The position numbers were made by a program, and so were the translations under genes. Below are positions 19,379-23,051 of a stretch of 23,051 nt of DNA, in pieces (the stretch's first letter is position 1; each line of letters begins with the position of its first letter). The stretch covers positions 1 through 23,051 of the IMG/VR virus record IMGVR_UViG_3300042539_000438; one strand, given 5' to 3'. The notes under the pieces were generated by a model, which was not told where the DNA came from, ran no database searches, and was given only the letters and a program-made list of their open reading frames with translations. This DNA is from a virus.

Positions 19379-20913
19379 TATTTGAATATCTCATCAAGAG
19401 AAGGTCGATTAGCAGGTGCATCACTAGGAGCCGTTGCGGGTTGCCCGGTGTTTGCGTATTTTACCATCAGACCTTTAATCTGATTCCAAGCCGCAAGACG
19501 CTGATTAGCCGGGATGTTTGGGTTAGCGATGTCGCCAGTCAATTTTTCAATAAACTGACGGTCGCCTTCCGAAATGCCTGCACCAAGCTTGCCGCCCAAT
19601 TTTTTAAGAACGACATCGTTCTTAATGGTTTCAAGCTTAGCAATATTCTCCATGCCTGGCGACGCGCCGCCAAGAAATCCGCGGATGCCCGCAATACCAG
19701 ATTGCATACCGCCGCTGGTGGAGCCACGGATAAGCTCGCTGACTTCATCCTTGCCGGTTCCGGCGTTGAAGCCCGCAGCATCAAGAACTTCGGTGGCAAA
19801 TCGTTTGTTATTATACGCCGCGCTGCCGAGGGGCGCTTCAGCCGTCGGGCGGATTTCAGCAGGGATTAGACGGCCCCGCGCGGGCGCGGCGGCCGGTGCC
19901 GGTGCCGGAGCCGCTTGCGACGGTGCGACCATTGCGTTAGCCGGTGCGGCGGGCGCGGCCATAGCGTTAGGCTGGTCTGGCGTAGTGACGCGCGAGCTGC
20001 CGGTGGCAGGATCAAAAACAATTACAGTGCCGGTATCCGGCGGCCCCGGCATAGCAGTAAGATTTCGCGCCTTTACACCCTCTGAACCAGGCACAGCAAT
20101 AGCGCCCTGTTGCGGCGCATTTTCTGGGATAGCAACAACGCGAGTATTCCCGGCTGCGTCCGTAACTTGCTGGTAGTTAAATTTTGGCTTCGCCAGTTCA
20201 GCTTGTTTTTCCGGCGAAATGAGCTGCGACGCTTTCCATTCCGGCGTAAATTTCACATCGCGGAACGCCGAGCCGCCCGCGGGAAAATCTTTGTCCTGAT
20301 CCATAAGATCGACAAGGCGATCCAGCGTTGTCTGATTGGTTACAAAATCCTTGAAGTAATTCTTATAATATCCAGCCTTCTTAGCCAAAAACTCTTGCTC
20401 GCTAATTTTCTGTTCGCTACGCGCTTTTTCAAGATCGGAGAATGCTTTTGGCATCTCTATCTCTTCAAACTTACGAATATCCTGCCGTAGTTTGTTGCCG
20501 CGCAGTCCAGCTTCTTCTCTTTCAAGACCAGCTTTAGGCAATTCAATTTCTGTGAACCTGCGCTCCGACTGCGCCGCCCGACGACGTGTCTCATCCGCCG
20601 CGGCGGCGGCCTGTTCAGCCATGCGGCGCTCGCGTTCGCCCGCTAACTGGCTGCCGTATAGCTGCCGAGCAAAGTCCGGGTCATACCGGAATACTTGTTC
20701 AGCAAATCGCGGGTCTTGAAAATTAGGCGACAGCCCGCGAACCGCCTGCTCAGCCTGCAATTTGCGCTGGTATTCCTGCATCTGCATCTGCGCGAGCGCG
20801 TTCTGTTGCTGGCGGTAGCTCATCGCCTGCATCGTGGCAAAAGCGTTCAGAGGATCAAAACCACCAGCGGTGGCTTGCGGAACCTGAGCGGCAATATCAT
20901 AGCGAACGGGCAT
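19378..20913 (-). CDS. Internal virion / ejection-type protein (511 aa)
   Basis: Begins MPVRYDIAAQVPQATAGGFD at ATG 20913, with gagggataac as ribosome binding site. Residues about 30-190 form long charged helices rich in Gln, Glu and Arg (MQMQEYQRKLQAEQAVRGL, GERERRMAEQAAAAADETRR). A Pro/Ala linker (about 318-346, PAAPANAMVAPSQAAPAPAP) precedes a more conserved C-terminal part (GGKLGAGISEGDRQFIEKL; ANQRLAAWNQIKGLMVKYAN). That C-terminal signature occurs in structural proteins of many podoviruses. It probably sits inside the capsid and is ejected with DNA. No enzymatic motif. Confidence 0.72.
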   Translation of the reverse strand: MPVRYDIAAQVPQATAGGFDPLNAFATMQAMSYRQQQNALAQMQMQEYQRKLQAEQAVRGLSPNFQDPRFAEQVFRYDPDFARQLYGSQLAGERERRMAEQAAAAADETRRRAAQSERRFTEIELPKAGLEREEAGLRGNKLRQDIRKFEEIEMPKAFSDLEKARSEQKISEQEFLAKKAGYYKNYFKDFVTNQTTLDRLVDLMDQDKDFPAGGSAFRDVKFTPEWKASQLISPEKQAELAKPKFNYQQVTDAAGNTRVVAIPENAPQQGAIAVPGSEGVKARNLTAMPGPPDTGTVIVFDPATGSSRVTTPDQPNAMAAPAAPANAMVAPSQAAPAPAPAAAPARGRLIPAEIRPTAEAPLGSAAYNNKRFATEVLDAAGFNAGTGKDEVSELIRGSTSGGMQSGIAGIRGFLGGASPGMENIAKLETIKNDVVLKKLGGKLGAGISEGDRQFIEKLTGDIANPNIPANQRLAAWNQIKGLMVKYANTGQPATAPSDAPANRPSLDEIFK

Positions 20914-20923
20914 TAGTTATCCC

Positions 20924-21772
20924 TCAGTAAGCAGTCGGCGCGCCCATGTAGCCGGGGCGAAATCCTGCGGCCATAGTCGGTGCGCCATACATGTAGCCCG
21001 CACCGCCAGCCGCGCTCTGCGGCGCAAAACGGTTCATGATGCTATACAGCATCGCGTTCTGACCGATACCGCCGAGCGCGCCCTGTAGCGCCGACGCGCC
21101 GCCCATGTAGCTGGACGCCCTAGCCTGACCGGCCTGTTCGATGCCCTGCCCCATAGCCTGACCGGCACCGATCATGGTGTTAGCGATGTTCTGGCCGGTC
21201 TGCGTGCCGAGCTGCGCGGTCTGCGAAGCCATCGAAGCGCCAGGCGACGCAAGGCCCTGGAGCGACCGCATCTGAAGCTCGCGCTGCTGTAGGAACCGAT
21301 TATAGGCGTTGCCATACTCTTGGCTGCCCATCTCCTGCCCGAAGCGCGCCGCGGCCTTCAGCGCCGAGCCTGACTGAAGCCCGGCCTGCGCCGCTGCCGA
21401 ACGGTCAATAGCCTGCTGGCCCTGCTGCACGCGGAAGGCGTAACCCGGATCGGCCTGATAGTCGGCCATGCTAAACGGCTGCGCGTAAGAGCCATAGCCC
21501 TCCGCGGTCGGCTGGCCGCCGATGCCATACAGCTCCAGCATTCGGTTGGTCGCTGCGACGCCGCCCTGCCGGAACGGCTCCATGCGCTCGACGCCTTCAC
21601 GATACATTCGCTCCTGCGCGGCCTGCGCGGCGGCGGCCTGCTGCGCCTGAAGCATCGCGGACATCATCGACGCCTGCGATTGAGATTGCGCCGCCTTCTG
21701 TGATGCGTTTGCGCCGAAGAGGCCGCCTATGAGGCTGGTTCCGCCCATCAGGGCTGCGGTAAACGGGTCCAT
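20924..21772 (-). CDS. DNA-transfer (ejection) protein, P22 gp7 / T7 gp14-like
   Basis: Encodes 282 residues, Gln/Ala/Gly-rich. It starts with a hydrophobic Gly-rich stretch (MDPFTAALMGGTSLIGGLFG) able to enter a membrane, then a helical QSQASMMSAMLQAQQAAAAQ region. It contains the core pattern FSMADYQADPGYAFRVQQGQ, AIDRSAAAQAGLQSGSALKA, and EYGNAYNRFLQQRELQMRSL, which I recognise from podoviral DNA-ejection proteins. The C-terminus is Gly/Ala/Met-rich. Proteins of this type help form the channel across the envelope. Gene order (tail fibre, small protein, this gene, two large proteins) agrees. Confidence 0.82.
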   Translation of the reverse strand: MDPFTAALMGGTSLIGGLFGANASQKAAQSQSQASMMSAMLQAQQAAAAQAAQERMYREGVERMEPFRQGGVAATNRMLELYGIGGQPTAEGYGSYAQPFSMADYQADPGYAFRVQQGQQAIDRSAAAQAGLQSGSALKAAARFGQEMGSQEYGNAYNRFLQQRELQMRSLQGLASPGASMASQTAQLGTQTGQNIANTMIGAGQAMGQGIEQAGQARASSYMGGASALQGALGGIGQNAMLYSIMNRFAPQSAAGGAGYMYGAPTMAAGFRPGYMGAPTAY

Positions 21773-21774
21773 TA

Positions 21775-22038
21775 TTACCTCACTAAGCGCATGTGTTGGG
21801 CGGGTTGGCTGAGCGATACAACCTCGTTCCTAAACGATTCCGTTGCCGCTGCGCCCTGCCGCACCTCTTTAGCTACCTCGATCTGAAGCATAGGAAGCGC
21901 GCTCACCGCGCACATCCATTCATCGACTTCTTTGCCTGTATTGGGGTTTGTGCCCCGCAACAACGTAAACCACGCGCATTTCAGTTGCACGCAATCCTTC
22001 TTTATGAGCGGGCAGAAAGAGCCGTTTTTCAGTTCCAT
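21775..22038 (-). CDS. Conserved small podoviral protein (87 aa)
   Basis: ATG 22038 overlaps the tail fibre stop (TGATG). The product MELKNGSFCPLIKKDCVQLK is followed by CAWFTLLRG, then NPNTGKEVDEWMCAVSALPM. The spaced Cys residues (FCPL...DC...KC...MC; residues 9, 16, 21, 43) are consistent with a metal site. The same type of short Cys-containing protein occurs beside tail fibre and ejection genes in other podoviruses. Function unknown; possibly a virion-assembly factor. Confidence 0.8.
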   Translation of the reverse strand: MELKNGSFCPLIKKDCVQLKCAWFTLLRGTNPNTGKEVDEWMCAVSALPMLQIEVAKEVRQGAAATESFRNEVVSLSQPAQHMRLVR

Positions 22039-22937
22039 CAGTCTTTCACCGCAATGATGACATCGACATACTGGACATCTAGATTAATGGCCGTCCCAGT
22101 AAACGTATGCGTGTGAGGATCGCCGTTACCCGTGCTGCCTGTTGCGGTCAAAGTTGTTTGGTACCCCGCGCCCGCCGCAATGACACCGCCGCCGGCAACA
22201 GTAGCATAGTCATGAGTATGCGCCGGCATCTGCGCGATAGTCAGCGACGTTCCGCCAACTGTGCCGCTTACAGCTTGCGAAGTAAACGCGGACGTGAACG
22301 CCACGGAACCGCCAGACCCCGCCGCGCCTGACACCACGCGGAGCGCCTTGTTGTCGTGCGTAGTCGATTTAGTCCAGCCAATCGGAGCGGCGGTCTGCGC
22401 GAACAGCATGGCCGTGCCCGCCGGAAGATAAGCCCACGCGCCGGTGAAGACGCCGGGCGCAGCAATTTCAAGGGCGCTAGACGGGCTGGCGGTCCCTATA
22501 CCTACGTTTCCGTTAGCGTCAATCGCAAAAGGCGTCACGTCAGGGTCGGTGGCGTCTTGGACGCGGAGCGCCAAGCCAAACCCGGTCTGCGTGATTTTGA
22601 GCGCCGGGTTGGATGAATCAGAGTTAATTTCGACGTTACCCGAAAGCGCGGGGGAGACGCCAGAGATAGGCGCGGCGATATAGTCAGCGGTCCAAATCTC
22701 AACGTCGTTGGCGTCGGTCAATTTGAACTTATAGATACTTGCGCCCAGCCAGATAGATGCTTCGCCGCGGGCGTTAAGAATGATTGGGTTTGGGTTAGCC
22801 GACGCTCCGGTGTTGTCAGTATAGGTGACGAGTGGCGTAGTGGTGCCCGCCTGATACGTATAAACCTTTCCGCCCACCAACGGTTCGCCGTTAATGTCGA
22901 AGAATTGCATCTTGGGGGCTGGGCTAAGGACCGCCAT
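22038..22937 (-). CDS. Tail fibre protein
   Basis: Encodes 299 residues from ATG 22937, with aggtga upstream. The N-terminus (MQFFDINGEPLVGGKVYTYQ, then AGTTTPLVTYTDNTGASANP) is the conserved attachment domain found in many podoviral fibres. A middle beta-rich repeat region (SALSGNVEINSDSSNPALKI, GNVGIGTASPSSALEIA) is followed by a collar-like segment TAMLFAQTAAPIGWTKSTTH. Near the end are two His-X-His motifs (240-242 in MPAHTHDY and 275-277 in GDPHTHTF), which in T4-type fibres bind a metal ion within a trimer. It recognises the host surface; the receptor is unknown. Confidence 0.87.
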   Translation of the reverse strand: MAVLSPAPKMQFFDINGEPLVGGKVYTYQAGTTTPLVTYTDNTGASANPNPIILNARGEASIWLGASIYKFKLTDANDVEIWTADYIAAPISGVSPALSGNVEINSDSSNPALKITQTGFGLALRVQDATDPDVTPFAIDANGNVGIGTASPSSALEIAAPGVFTGAWAYLPAGTAMLFAQTAAPIGWTKSTTHDNKALRVVSGAAGSGGSVAFTSAFTSQAVSGTVGGTSLTIAQMPAHTHDYATVAGGGVIAAGAGYQTTLTATGSTGNGDPHTHTFTGTAINLDVQYVDVIIAVKD

Positions 22938-23051
22938 TATTCACCTATATTGCACGATACGGTCAAGATGACCGATGGAATGGCAGGGCAGAAAGCGGTC
23001 GCCGGGTCGGCTAGAATCTGCACTCCAGTGTTAGTGGTCGCCCACATAAGC
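22937..23051 (-). CDS. C-terminal end of upstream late gene (partial)
   Basis: The - strand is open from the window edge to TAA 22937-22939, overlapping the tail fibre start (TAATG). The 37 visible residues read LMWATTNTGVQILADPATAF then CPAIPSVILTVSCNIGE and stop. The rest of the gene lies outside the window, so neither start nor function can be given. Coupling to the fibre gene makes a tail or structural protein likely. Confidence 0.65.
   Translation of the reverse strand, partial: LMWATTNTGVQILADPATAFCPAIPSVILTVSCNIGE

Noticed and set aside
18575-19869. Overlapping + strand open frames across the ejection protein genes
   Set aside because: Shadows of Ala/Arg-rich - strand genes; Arg/Ser-rich translations with no ribosome binding sites.

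Overview
The window is a stretch of a tailed, double-stranded DNA phage genome, most likely a short-tailed (podovirus-like) phage of a Gram-negative host. The evidence is a complete phage replication set (Cas4-like exonuclease, family A DNA polymerase, primase-helicase, VRR-NUC nuclease, SNF2-type helicase), a lysis cassette with an overlapping inner/outer-membrane spanin pair, and a virion module of a tail fibre plus three large Ala/Gln-rich proteins typical of podoviral ejection proteins. The outer-membrane lipoprotein spanin implies a Gram-negative host. Gene content and base use suggest an alphaproteobacterium, but that is inference. No integrase, tRNA or CRISPR array was found.

Layout. 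(1) 1-690 has no convincing gene. It holds AT-rich tracts, four 11-bp tandem repeats, two copies of a CTTGGTA/TACCAAG-type palindrome and scattered GTAGGCG motifs, and looks like a replication origin or control region. It ends in a good sigma70-type promoter at 675-703. (2) 731-5955, + strand: a tightly packed early operon of about 18 small genes, mostly uncharacterised. Exceptions are an XRE-type helix-turn-helix protein, a Cys-rich protein, several related coiled-coil proteins and a stand-alone DnaA domain IV-like protein. Four encode hydrophobic peptides of only 21-28 residues, two of them near-identical duplicates. The operon closes with a clean intrinsic terminator at 5996-6023. (3) 13742-6022, - strand: the replication operon, in order Cas4-like exonuclease, probable ssDNA-binding-type protein, DNA polymerase with an intein, PAPS-reductase-like ATP pyrophosphatase, primase-helicase, small protein. 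(4) 13807-15854, + strand: VRR-NUC nuclease, SNF2 helicase, small protein, DUF6378-like protein. (5) 23051-15870, - strand: late genes, running from the end of an upstream gene through tail fibre, ejection-type proteins, peptidase endolysin, holin candidate, two short membrane-type peptides and the spanins.

The most unusual feature is the intein in the polymerase (9816-10682). Its splicing blocks A, B, F and G are all in the polymerase frame. About 86% of the intein also encodes, in a different reading frame, a 247-residue HNH-type homing endonuclease (9862-10605), and both frames are open throughout. It looks like a mobile element in which the endonuclease is nested out of frame inside its own intein. 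A second case of apparent dual coding lies in the early operon, where a gene at 5247-5678 overlaps the DnaA-like gene by 263 bases.

How the genes fit together: the early operon probably carries host-takeover and regulatory peptides. The two divergent operons meeting at 13743-13806 supply DNA replication and recombination. The late operon supplies tail and ejection proteins, then lysis. Terminase, portal, capsid and tail-tube genes would lie outside this window.
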